Positions 43,661 through 51,706 of a stretch of DNA of 64,000 nt are shown piece by piece. Source of the DNA: Pseudomonadota bacterium (GTDB lineage Bacteria; Pseudomonadota; Gammaproteobacteria; Xanthomonadales; Xanthomonadaceae); assembly GCA_021821195.1 (NCBI GenBank), contig JAKACT010000006.1, positions 95,039 to 159,038 on the forward strand, read 5' to 3'. Under the pieces are notes generated by a model. That model had not been told where the DNA came from. It saw nothing but the letters and a program-made list of their open reading frames with translations, and searched no databases. Numbering within the stretch: the first letter of the stretch is position 1; every line of letters starts with the position of its first letter. Position numbers and translations under genes: made by a program.

Positions 43661-44927
43661 AGGGGCAAGCGCAGGCCGCCGCGCGCGCCAGCAGGACGTC
43701 GCGTTCGCGCGCATTGGCGGTCAGCGCCGCTGCGCGCGTGAATTCCTCGCGCGCTTCGGCCCGCCTGCCCAGCTGCTCCAGCAGGTCGCCGCGCACCGCC
43801 GGCAACGGCGCGTAGTCGCGCAGCTTGGCATCGGCGGCCAGCGCCTCCACGATCGGCAGCGCCGCCCCGGCCCCTTGCGCACGGCCCACCGCGACCGCGC
43901 GGTTGAGCTCCACCACCGGCGACGGCGCGACCCGCATCAACTGCGCGTACAGGCGGGCGATCCCGGCCCAGTCCGTGTCCTCGAAACGCGGTGCCCGTGC
44001 ATGGCAGGCGGCCAGCGCCGCCTGCAGCGCATAGGCGCCCCCAGCCCCGCCCAGTTGCCGCGCCTGCGCCAATGCCTGCAGGCCGCGCTGGATCTGCAAC
44101 CGGTCCCAACGCGCGCGGCTTTGCTCGGCCAGCAGCACCGGGGAGCCGTCGGCCCGCGTCCGCGCGGGAATGCGCGAGGCCTGCAGCTCCATCAGCGCGA
44201 GCAGGCCGAACACCTCCGGTTCCCGCGGCAGCAGGCCCGCCAGCACCCGCCCCAGCCGCAGCGCCTCCTCGCACAGCGCCGGCCGCATCCAGTCCTCGCC
44301 GCTGGTCGCGGCGTAGCCCTCGTTGAAGACCAGGTACAGGACCTCCAGTACCGCCTCCAGCCGTTCCGGCAACTCCGCCCTGCGCGGCACCTCGAACGGC
44401 ACCCGTGCCGAGGCCAGCGCGCGCTTGGCACGGACGATGCGCTGCGCCACCGTCGCTTCCTGTTGCAGGAAGGCGCGGGCGATTTCCGGCGTCGACAGGC
44501 CGCCGAGCAGGCGCAGGGTCAGCGCCACCCGCGACTCCATCGGCAGGACCGGGTGGCAGCTGGCGAAGACCAGCCGCAGCAGGTCGTCGCCGATATCGTC
44601 GTCCGCGTAGCGCTGGGCATCGTCGCCCTGCATGTCGGCTCCGTGCAGCGTGAGTTCGATGCCGAACTGGTCCTGCTTGCGCGCGTGCAGCCGGCGCTGG
44701 CGGACGTGGTCGATGCCGCGGTGCTTGGCCGCGGTCATCAGCCAAGCGGCAGGGTTGTCCGGCACGCCCTCTCGCGGCCAGCGCTCCAGCGCGGCCACCA
44801 GCACGTCCTGCGCCAGCTCCTCGGCGGTATCGATGTTGCCGGTGATGCGCGCCAGCCGCGCCAGCAGCTTCGGCGATTCCATCCGCCACAGGGCGTCAAG
44901 GCGGCGGCGGAGGTCATCGGCCTTCAT
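43659..44927 (-). CDS. ECF42-type sigma factor with long C-terminal extension
   Basis: 422 aa. The N-terminal sigma regions 2 and 4 are visible (LARLARITGNIDTAEELAQD, DNPAAWLMTAAKHRGIDHVR, PVLPMESRVALTLRLLGGLS, VAQRIVRAKRALASA). A ~230-residue helical C-terminal extension follows (VLEVLYLVFNEGYAATSG, VVELNRAVAVGRAQGAG), the DUF6596/TPR-like tail of group ECF42. This group is known for regulation by its own tail rather than by an anti-sigma factor and for genomic linkage to DGPF/YCII proteins, exactly the neighbours here. Last gene of a four-gene minus-strand unit. Confidence 0.9.
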   Translation of the reverse strand: MKADDLRRRLDALWRMESPKLLARLARITGNIDTAEELAQDVLVAALERWPREGVPDNPAAWLMTAAKHRGIDHVRQRRLHARKQDQFGIELTLHGADMQGDDAQRYADDDIGDDLLRLVFASCHPVLPMESRVALTLRLLGGLSTPEIARAFLQQEATVAQRIVRAKRALASARVPFEVPRRAELPERLEAVLEVLYLVFNEGYAATSGEDWMRPALCEEALRLGRVLAGLLPREPEVFGLLALMELQASRIPARTRADGSPVLLAEQSRARWDRLQIQRGLQALAQARQLGGAGGAYALQAALAACHARAPRFEDTDWAGIARLYAQLMRVAPSPVVELNRAVAVGRAQGAGAALPIVEALAADAKLRDYAPLPAVRGDLLEQLGRRAEAREEFTRAAALTANARERDVLLARAAACACP

Positions 44928-44972
44928 CGCGCCGATGACACCACCGCCCGCCCCCGCCACGCAACCACCCGC

Positions 44973-45380
44973 TTACTGGGCCGGCATCTGCGACATGTCC
45001 ATGTGGAACACGCCCCACTGGTGGCCGTCGAGGTCGACGAAGGCCCACGAATACATGAAGCCGAGGTCCTCCGGCTCGTGGCCTTCCGTGGCGCCAGCGG
45101 AGATCGCCTTGCGCACCAGCGCGTCGACCTGCCCGCGGCTGTCCAGCGACAGCGAAAACAGCGCCTCGGTGGCCTTGCGCGGGTCGGTGATCGGCACCTT
45201 GGACAGGGTGGAGAAGAACGACTCGGCCACCAGCATGACGCTGGTGTTGTCGTTGATGACCAGCGCGGCACCGTTTTCGCTGGTGAAGTCGGGGTTGAAC
45301 GAGAAGCCGAGCGCTTCGAAGAAATCGACGCTGCGATCGAGGTCCTTCACCGGCAGGGTGACATAGAGATTGCGGGGCAT
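44973..45380 (-). CDS. VOC (glyoxalase-fold) family protein
   Basis: 135 aa: MPRNLYVTLPVKDLDRSVDF, FFEALGFSFNPDFTSENGAA and FVDLDGHQWGVFHMD give the paired beta-alpha-beta-beta-beta modules of the vicinal oxygen chelate superfamily. The C-terminal Asp-Gly-His segment is partly preserved. Enzymatic substrate unknown. Lies between the PhnB-like gene and the ECF42 gene in the same unit, so likely part of that regulon. Confidence 0.87.
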   Translation of the reverse strand: MPRNLYVTLPVKDLDRSVDFFEALGFSFNPDFTSENGAALVINDNTSVMLVAESFFSTLSKVPITDPRKATEALFSLSLDSRGQVDALVRKAISAGATEGHEPEDLGFMYSWAFVDLDGHQWGVFHMDMSQMPAQ

Positions 45381-45414
45381 GGCGGTCCTTTCCTGTGGGT
45401 CGCGGGATGTGCGG

Positions 45415-45861
45415 TCAGCCCTGCGCGGGCTTCCAGCCGGCGGCGGGGACGACGTTGATCATCCACGGCACGCCGAACCTGTCGATGAGCGAGCCGAAGC
45501 CGGGCGACCAGAATGTCTCGCCGAACGCCATTACCGTGCGGCCGCCCGCGGAAAGGCGCTCGAACCAGCGCCGCGCCTCGTTCGCATCTTCGGTGTGCAG
45601 GGTGACGTCGAAGCCGTTCTTGGGCTTGTCCACGTTGGGCGCCCAGGCGGTATCCATGTCGGCGCCCATCAGCGCCTGGTCGCCGACTTCCAGCCAGCAG
45701 TGCATCAGCCAGGTTTTGTACTTCTCGTCGGTGATCGGCATGCCGGGCGGCGCATCGGCATACGGCATGGCGGCGGTGATCCTGCCACCCAGCACGTCTG
45801 CGTAGAACTCGAACGCCTCGCGGCACTGGCCCTGGAAGCTCAGGCTGGTGACGATTTTCAT
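45415..45861 (-). CDS. PhnB-like VOC family protein
   Basis: 148 aa: SLSFQGQCREAFEFYADVLGG, MPYADAPPGMPITDEKYKTW and FGSLIDRFGVPWMINVVP are typical of the PhnB/3-demethylubiquinone methyltransferase-like branch of the VOC superfamily. The C-terminal DRFGVPW is the diagnostic ending. Ligand unknown. Starts 32 bp after the DGPF gene stop. Confidence 0.88.
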   Translation of the reverse strand: MKIVTSLSFQGQCREAFEFYADVLGGRITAAMPYADAPPGMPITDEKYKTWLMHCWLEVGDQALMGADMDTAWAPNVDKPKNGFDVTLHTEDANEARRWFERLSAGGRTVMAFGETFWSPGFGSLIDRFGVPWMINVVPAAGWKPAQG

Positions 45862-45893
45862 GTGCTGCTCTCCTGTGGATCGATCGGTTGCCA

Positions 45894-46313
45894 TCAGTGT
45901 CCGAGGCGCTCGCGCAGGCGGTCTTCCTGCGCACGCAGCTCGGCGCTGAATTCGGCGCCGAAATCCTCGGCCTCGAAGATCGGGCGGATCTCCAGTTCGG
46001 ACGGGCCGGGCATCGGGTTGGGGCAGCGCTTGGCCCATTCGATCGCCTCGTCCAGCGAACGCACCTGCCACAGCCAGAAGCCGGCGACCAGCTCGCGGGT
46101 TTCGGCGAACGGGCCGTCGACCACCCGCCGCTGCGGGCCATCGAAGGCCACGCGCACGCCGCGCGAACTGGGATGCAGCCCTTCGCCAGCCAGCATCACG
46201 CCGGCGTTCACCAGCTCCTCGTTGAACCTGCCCATCGCCTCCAGCAGATCGGTGCCCGGCATCGCGCCCGCTTCGGAATCGGCCGTGGCCTTCACCATCA
46301 CCATCACCTTCAT
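45894..46313 (-). CDS. DGPF (YCII-related) protein 1
   Basis: 139 aa: MKVMVMVKATADSEAGAMP, VMLAGEGLHPSSRGVRV, and the DGPF motif in VVDGPFAETRELVAGFWLWQ, followed by SLDEAIEWAKRCPNP. YCII-fold dimeric protein of unknown activity; family members are the commonest neighbours of ECF42 sigma factors. First gene of the unit, preceded by the TGTCGA-N17-CGTCG promoter candidate. Confidence 0.9.
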   Translation of the reverse strand: MKVMVMVKATADSEAGAMPGTDLLEAMGRFNEELVNAGVMLAGEGLHPSSRGVRVAFDGPQRRVVDGPFAETRELVAGFWLWQVRSLDEAIEWAKRCPNPMPGPSELEIRPIFEAEDFGAEFSAELRAQEDRLRERLGH

Positions 46314-46355
46314 GTCGGTCTCCGCGCGGGTGGAATTTCCCGCTTGCATGCAACA

Positions 46356-46383
46356 CGACGGATGGCAGCAAGTGGAATCGACA
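46356..46383 (-). promoter_or_regulatory. Candidate ECF42-dependent promoter
   Basis: Minus strand TGTCGA (46383-46378), 17 bp, CGTCG (46360-46356), 43 bp before the DGPF1 start. From memory, promoters reported for ECF42 sigma factors carry TGTCGA at -35 and a CGWC-type -10. Confidence 0.6.
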
Positions 46384-46473
46384 CGCTGCGTGAAAAAAAT
46401 CACCGCCGCATTCAGTTTGTGCGCCGGCACCTTGGCCGGCATCATCCTCCGCTCTCCCATCGCGGATCGCCCG

Positions 46474-46851
46474 ATGCAGTACCTGACCCTGATCCACATC
46501 GATCCGACGTTGCTGGCCGAACTGCCGCAGGACGAGTACGACCGGCTGATGCGCGGCTGCTTCGAGAAGGCCGATGCCCTGCACGAGGCCGGCCATCTGC
46601 ACGCCTCGCAGCAGCTGCTGGAACCGGACACCGCGCGCACCCTGCGCGTGCGCGACGGGCTGGCGCGGATCACCGATGGCCCGTTCGCCGAAACCCGCGA
46701 ATTCCTGGCCGGCTTCAACCTGATCGAAGCCGGGTCGATGGACGAGGCCATGGAGATCGCCCGCCAGTTCCCGTGGGCGCGCTTCGGCAGCATCGAGGTT
46801 CGCCCGGTGCGCGACATGCAGGCGGTGCGCGCGCACGTCGGCGCCGCCTGA
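46474..46851 (+). CDS. DGPF (YCII-related) protein 2
   Basis: 125 aa: MQYLTLIHIDPTLLAELPQD, EAGHLHASQQLLEPDTA, ITDGPFAETREFLAGFNLIE and FGSIEVRPVRDM. Same YCII fold and DGPF motif as the divergent gene at 45894-46313 but clearly a different subtype. It faces the ECF42 operon across a 160 bp shared control region. I see no TGTCGA on the plus strand, so its control may differ. Confidence 0.88.
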   Translation: MQYLTLIHIDPTLLAELPQDEYDRLMRGCFEKADALHEAGHLHASQQLLEPDTARTLRVRDGLARITDGPFAETREFLAGFNLIEAGSMDEAMEIARQFPWARFGSIEVRPVRDMQAVRAHVGAA

Positions 46852-46947
46852 GCCGCGGCAAACCCTGACCGCGATCCGCGCCGCGCGCCGACGGCGCCGG
46901 TGCGATGCGGGCGCGATGCTGGCGGCACTCCCGCACCGAGTGCCGCC

Positions 46948-47814
46948 ATGGAACCGCGCACCGCCCTGCTCGCCCTGCTGCTGTCCGCTGCCCTGCTATC
47001 GCCAGCGCCCACCTGGGCGGCACCGGGACTGCCAGCGCCAATGCTGGCCACCCGCTTCCATGACGCTGGCGACCTTACCCACTGGCTGGTCAGCGAGAAG
47101 CTGGACGGGGTGCGTGCCCGCTGGGATGGCCAGCGCCTGCTGACCCGCAACGGTGATCCGATCGACGCCCCGCGGTGGTTCACCGCCGGCTGGCCGGCGC
47201 AGGCCATCGAGGGCGAGCTGTGGATCACGCGCGGGCGGTTCCAGCAGGTCAGCGACCTGGTGCGGGCGCTGCATCTCGACGACGCTGGCTGGCGACAGGT
47301 GCACTTCATGGCCTTCGACCTGCCCGGCGACCCGGGCGCGTTCGCCCAGCGCGCACGCCACCTACGACTGCTGGTCGCCACCACGAAGGCGCCAACGCTG
47401 CGGGCCATCGCGCAGGCCCGCGTGGCCAATCGCACCGCGCTCGATGCGCAGCTGCGCACGGTGGTGGCCGCGGGCGGCGAAGGGCTGGTGCTGCACCGCG
47501 CGGACGCCCGCTACGTGGGCGGCCGCAGCGAAGGCCTGCTGAAGTACAAGCCGAGCTTCGATGCCGAGGCGCGGGTCATCGGCTATCGCCCCGGCCAGGG
47601 CAAATACGCCGGACAGGTGGGCGCGCTGCTGGTGGAAGACGCGCACGGGCGCCGCTTCGCGCTGGGCAGTGGCCTGTCCGACGCCGAGCGCCGGCAGCCG
47701 CCGCGTCCCGACACCCTGGTCACCTATCGCTACAACGGCCTGACCGCGAAGGGCACGCCGCGCTTCGCCCGCTACCTGCGCGTGCGCGGGGAGCTGCCCC
47801 GCGCACGCGACTGA
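46948..47814 (+). CDS. Exported ATP-dependent DNA ligase (LigE type)
   Basis: 288 aa with a signal peptide (MEPRTALLALLLSAALLSPAPTWA). Nucleotidyltransferase motifs: adenylated Lys in SEKLDGVRARWDG (motif I), AIEGELW (III), EGLVLHRADARY (IV) and LLKYKPSFDAEARV (V), then a short OB domain. The minimal size and secretion signal fit the LigE group, thought to act in the periplasm on incoming DNA during transformation. It is single; no competence genes adjoin. Confidence 0.92.
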   Translation: MEPRTALLALLLSAALLSPAPTWAAPGLPAPMLATRFHDAGDLTHWLVSEKLDGVRARWDGQRLLTRNGDPIDAPRWFTAGWPAQAIEGELWITRGRFQQVSDLVRALHLDDAGWRQVHFMAFDLPGDPGAFAQRARHLRLLVATTKAPTLRAIAQARVANRTALDAQLRTVVAAGGEGLVLHRADARYVGGRSEGLLKYKPSFDAEARVIGYRPGQGKYAGQVGALLVEDAHGRRFALGSGLSDAERRQPPRPDTLVTYRYNGLTAKGTPRFARYLRVRGELPRARD

Positions 47815-47825
47815 CCGTCTGCCAC

Positions 47826-49232
47826 TCACTGTTCCAGCGGCATCCGCGCGGTGTAGTAGTCGACCAGCCGCTCCACTTCCGGCGGGTCGAGGTTGGCAAG
47901 GCCGATCACGATCGCGTCTTGCGCCGGAAAGACGCCCAGTGCGCCGTTCATCCCTTCCGCGCCGCCGCCGTGGCCGAAGCCGGCCACGCCCTGGCGCTCG
48001 CCCACCATGAAGCCGTAGCCGTACCACGGCGTCTGCTTGCGGGTGGCCTCGGCCAGCAGCGCGGGCGGCAGCAGCTTGCCGGCGCGCAGCGCGCGGGCGA
48101 ACTTCAACAGGTCGGCCGCGGTGCTGTAGCCGCCGCCGGCCGCGGTACCGCGATACGGCAGGGTGTCGGCGGCATCGCTCCACTTGCCGCCCCTGCGCGT
48201 GTAGGCGTGCGCGCGGCCGGGCACCTCGGCGTCCTCGGGCAGCGAGCCGGTGTCGCGCATGCCGGCCGGTGCGAAGACATGCCGCTCGACGTAGTCGTAG
48301 TACGACTGCCCGCTGGCGTGTTCGATGATGTCGCCCAGCAGCACGTAGCCGTAGTTCGAGTAGTCGTAGCCCTTGCCCGGCGGATGGGTCGGGCCGCGTG
48401 CGCCGTACAGGCGCACGTAGTCGTCGTGGGTCTTCAGTTCGAGGCGATGCTTGTCGAACTCCGGCCCGAAGATGTCGCCGGTGCCGCCTGCGTGCGTCAG
48501 CAGCTGGCCGATCGTGGCCTTGGCGATTTCCGCGTTCGGATAGCCCGGCAGGTACTGGCCGACGCTGCCGTCCAGCGAGAGCTGGCCGGTAGCGGTCAGC
48601 TGCAGCACAGCCACGGCCGTGAACATCTTGCCCATCGAGCCGAGGCGGAACTTCGTGTCCGGTGTCACTGGCGTGCCGGCGACGCGATCCGCCAAGCCCC
48701 AGGCGCGCTGCAGCAGCACCTCGTCGCCGCGCGCGACCAGCAGCACGCCGGAGAACGCATCCTTCGCCGCGTCCGCATCCGCCTTGGCGACCAGCGCCGC
48801 GACTGCGCCAGCCTGGTCCAGCCGCGGAATGCGCAGGTCGGCGGGCCGTTCGATCGCCTCGATGTCCAGCGCCAGCGGTTTGCCGGCGACCAGCGTCACC
48901 GACACCCGCGCGACGGTTTCCGACTCCGCTTCCTGCACCAGTGCGCGCGCCGAACCCGGCGCGGACGGCTCGCGCCGAAGCAGGCGGAAGCCGCCGGTCC
49001 GGCCGTGGAATTCAAGCATGCCGTCCACGTCGAACTCGGGCAGGTAGCGGTCGCGGAACGCTTCCAGCCGCGCGCGGTCGTTCGCGTTGAAGGCATCAAG
49101 CCACGCATCCAGCGCCTGCCGCGCGGGATCGCTGGCGGGCGCGATGGCCTGGGCCGCAGCGGGCGGCGTCGATTGGGCCCGCACCCCCAAGGACAGGAGC
49201 GCTGCGAGCAGCAGGACAAGGCAACGGGTCAT
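47826..49232 (-). CDS. Exported serine hydrolase (class C beta-lactamase fold)
   Basis: 468 aa with signal peptide MTRCLVLLLAALLSLGVRAQ. Residues ~35-160 form an extra N-terminal domain of unknown type. The beta-lactamase/transpeptidase domain has Ser199-x-x-Lys202 (GSMGKMF), Tyr291-Ser-Asn293 (YDYSNYGY) and HGGG near 421. It is likely an esterase, peptidase or DD-peptidase-like enzyme; substrate unknown. A GCAACC-N14-CGTATC element 30 bp upstream ties it to the ECF factor at 41637-42203. Confidence 0.9.
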   Translation of the reverse strand: MTRCLVLLLAALLSLGVRAQSTPPAAAQAIAPASDPARQALDAWLDAFNANDRARLEAFRDRYLPEFDVDGMLEFHGRTGGFRLLRREPSAPGSARALVQEAESETVARVSVTLVAGKPLALDIEAIERPADLRIPRLDQAGAVAALVAKADADAAKDAFSGVLLVARGDEVLLQRAWGLADRVAGTPVTPDTKFRLGSMGKMFTAVAVLQLTATGQLSLDGSVGQYLPGYPNAEIAKATIGQLLTHAGGTGDIFGPEFDKHRLELKTHDDYVRLYGARGPTHPPGKGYDYSNYGYVLLGDIIEHASGQSYYDYVERHVFAPAGMRDTGSLPEDAEVPGRAHAYTRRGGKWSDAADTLPYRGTAAGGGYSTAADLLKFARALRAGKLLPPALLAEATRKQTPWYGYGFMVGERQGVAGFGHGGGAEGMNGALGVFPAQDAIVIGLANLDPPEVERLVDYYTARMPLEQ

Positions 49233-49261
49233 GGCGCGATTCCGGTGGAAGGTGCTTATCC

Positions 49262-49289
49262 GGATACGGTCGATGCGCAGCCGGTTGCA
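49262..49289 (-). promoter_or_regulatory. ECF promoter copy 3 (serine hydrolase gene)
   Basis: Minus strand TGCAACC (49289-49283), 14 bp, CGTATCC (49268-49262). Sequence and spacing equal those at the ECF sigma locus; even the flank TGCAACCGG is shared with copy 1. Confidence 0.75.
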
Positions 49290-49390
49290 GGGTCTCCACG
49301 CCCAATGCGCACCCGATGCCGCCGCCCGATGCGCGCCTCGCGTCGATGCCACGTCCCAGCCGGAACCGCACCATCAACGCATCGCGACCA

Positions 49391-50152
49391 TCAAGGCTTG
49401 CGGTACAGGTGCACGAACCGATCCGTCTTGCCGCGAATCGCCGGGTCGAACACGCTCTTCGTACGGTCGTCGCCCGGATTACGCAGCACCGGGATCGCCG
49501 CTTCCCATTGCAGGCCGTGCTTGCGGAAATCGGCGATGGCGAACTGCTCGTCGATGCGGTGCAGGGTTTGCGCATCGGCGCTCCCGGTACCGGATTTCGC
49601 GCCGTGGTCCACCACCAGCAGCACGCCACCGGGCTTGAGCGCACGCACCACTTGGTCGAGGACCTGGCCGGCATCGACTTTTGGCCAGCCTTCCTTTTCG
49701 TCCACCCAGTACAGGTCGTGGTAGGACATCACGATCACCGCGCCGTCCAGCACGTCCTCGCCCATGCCCAGCGCGTCGCTGGGCCCGACGATGTGGGTGA
49801 CGTTCGGCAGCCGGTCGTTGGCGAGGCGCTCGGCCAGCGCCTTCTTCCCGAACGCCTCGTAGCCGGTGTTGTTGACCAGCAGCACCTTGCCGCCCGGCCC
49901 GACGATGCCCGACAGGATCTCACTGTAGTAACCGCCGCCGGCGAGCAGGTCCGCCACGGTGTCGCCCGGCCGGAACCTCGCCAGCGCCAGCACCTCGGCC
50001 GGCTTGTCGCGGGCGTCGCGCTCGCGGTCGGCGGCGCTGCGGGCGGGATCGGCGAGCACGCGCTCGATGCCGGCGGATTCGTGGATGCTGGTCCCGGCGC
50101 AGCCGGACAGCGTGGCGACGGCAAGGCAGGCGGCAAGCAGGGACTGGCGCAT
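49391..50152 (-). CDS. Lipoprotein with class I methyltransferase fold
   Basis: 253 aa. Lipoprotein signal (MRQSLLAACLAVATLSGCAG, lipobox LSGC), then FRPGDTVADLLAGGGYYSEI (SAM motif I position), VGPGGKVLLVNNT and LKPGGVLLVVDHGAKSGTG (post-motif strand), as in the COG4798-type predicted methyltransferases. Periplasmic location for a SAM-dependent enzyme is unusual because SAM is cytoplasmic; the protein may have another ligand. Downstream of the MFS gene on the same strand. Confidence 0.82.
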   Translation of the reverse strand: MRQSLLAACLAVATLSGCAGTSIHESAGIERVLADPARSAADRERDARDKPAEVLALARFRPGDTVADLLAGGGYYSEILSGIVGPGGKVLLVNNTGYEAFGKKALAERLANDRLPNVTHIVGPSDALGMGEDVLDGAVIVMSYHDLYWVDEKEGWPKVDAGQVLDQVVRALKPGGVLLVVDHGAKSGTGSADAQTLHRIDEQFAIADFRKHGLQWEAAIPVLRNPGDDRTKSVFDPAIRGKTDRFVHLYRKP

Positions 50153-50299
50153 GGCGGATTCCCGGTAACTGGTCGGGGCATCATGCGCCATCCTCGCCAG
50201 CAGGCACGGGCCGGAGGTCATGCAACCGGGCGGGGAATCGGCCGTTGCCCTGCTGCGCGCGACCGTTCGATGCAGGCAGTGCAGGCGCCGGGTGCGGAC

Positions 50300-51523
50300 T
50301 CAATCCGCCGCGACATGCGCGGCCAATGCCGTTTGCCGCTCGCGCCGCGCAACCAGGTACACCAGCAACCCGATGACCGCGGTAGCCGCGCCGACATAAC
50401 CGGTTGACGTCCAGCCGTAGCCGGCGGTGATCGCCATCCCGCCCAGCCACGGGCCCAAGGCGTTCGCGGTGTTGAAGGCGGAGTGGTTGGACGCCGCCGC
50501 CAGCGTCTGCGCGTCGCCGGCCACGTCCATCAGGTGCGACTGCAGGATCGTCGCCAGCGCGCCCATCGTGCCCACCGCCAGCACCACCGGCAGCACGGTC
50601 CAGACCGACTGCGCCGACCACGGATACAGCAGCAGGACGGCGACCGACCACAGCAGCACCAGCGCCGCCGCGCGGAAGCCGAAGCGGTCGAACAGCCAGC
50701 CGCCGGCTAGCGAGCCGACGATGCTACCGACGCCGAATACCGCCAGCGCAGCCGGCACGAACGATCCATCGACGCCGGTCACCTGCACCAGCGTAGGCGG
50801 CAGGTAGCTGAACACCGCGAACATGCCAGCGAAGCGGATCGCGCCGATGGCCAGCGCCAGCCACACCGGCGCGCGGTTGAAGGCGCGCAGTTCGCGGCTG
50901 GCGTCGGTGCGCGGCGCGCCCATGCCGGACGGCAGCCGCCACGCGATGGCGATGACCGTGGCAATGGCAATCGCCGCCACCAGCACGAACGCCACCCGCC
51001 AACTCCATTGCTGGCCCATCCAGGTCGCCAGCGGATTGCCCACCAGCAACGCCACCGACAGTCCCAGCATTACCTTGCCGACCGCGAGCCCGCGCTGTCC
51101 GGAGGGACTGACGTGCGCCGCCACCAGCGCCGCCACCCCGAAGTAGGCGCCGTGTGGCAGCCCGGCGACGAAACGGGACGCCATCAGCCAGTGATAGGAA
51201 GGCGACAGCGCACTAGCCAGGTTGCCGGCCGCGTAGAAGCCCATCAGCCACAGCAGCAGGCTGCGGCGGCGCATGTTCGCACCGAGGATCGCCAGCAGCG
51301 GCGCGCCCACCACCACGCCCAGCGCATAGGCGCTGACCACGTGGCCGACCTGCGGCTCGGTGACGGCGAAACCGCCGGCGATCTCGCTGATCAGGCCCAT
51401 CACCACGAATTCGGACGTGCCGATGGCGAAGCCGCCCATCGACAGGGCGAACACCACCCAGCTGGCTTGGCGCGGGGTTAGCGGGGCGTGCGGCAGCGGC
51501 ACGGCGGCAAGGGCATCCTTCAT
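50300..51523 (-). CDS. MFS transporter (AraJ/purine-efflux type)
   Basis: 407 aa from the ATG at 51523 (an ATG at 51538 is also possible). Twelve membrane helices; the first loop reads FAIGTSEFVVMGLISEIAGG, characteristic of the DHA1 AraJ/YdhP/PbuE group, and LLAILGANMRRRSLLLW follows helix 2. Proton-driven efflux of sugars, nucleosides or drugs; substrate unknown. Confidence 0.9.
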   Translation of the reverse strand: MKDALAAVPLPHAPLTPRQASWVVFALSMGGFAIGTSEFVVMGLISEIAGGFAVTEPQVGHVVSAYALGVVVGAPLLAILGANMRRRSLLLWLMGFYAAGNLASALSPSYHWLMASRFVAGLPHGAYFGVAALVAAHVSPSGQRGLAVGKVMLGLSVALLVGNPLATWMGQQWSWRVAFVLVAAIAIATVIAIAWRLPSGMGAPRTDASRELRAFNRAPVWLALAIGAIRFAGMFAVFSYLPPTLVQVTGVDGSFVPAALAVFGVGSIVGSLAGGWLFDRFGFRAAALVLLWSVAVLLLYPWSAQSVWTVLPVVLAVGTMGALATILQSHLMDVAGDAQTLAAASNHSAFNTANALGPWLGGMAITAGYGWTSTGYVGAATAVIGLLVYLVARRERQTALAAHVAAD

Positions 51524-51706
51524 CCGCCCATTGTGCATGGCAGCATGGCGTGGCCGCGGTGAAAGCCCGGGTTGGATGCGATGCCAGCGCGCTTCGCTGC
51601 GCCGATCCCCAACTTCGTCGCCATGGCGGCGGCTTCGTCGGAGTCCGGGTTCCAGCGGCGCGGCACGCGGCTATCCTCGCGGCAACTTCCCGCTGCGTCA
51701 TCGACC

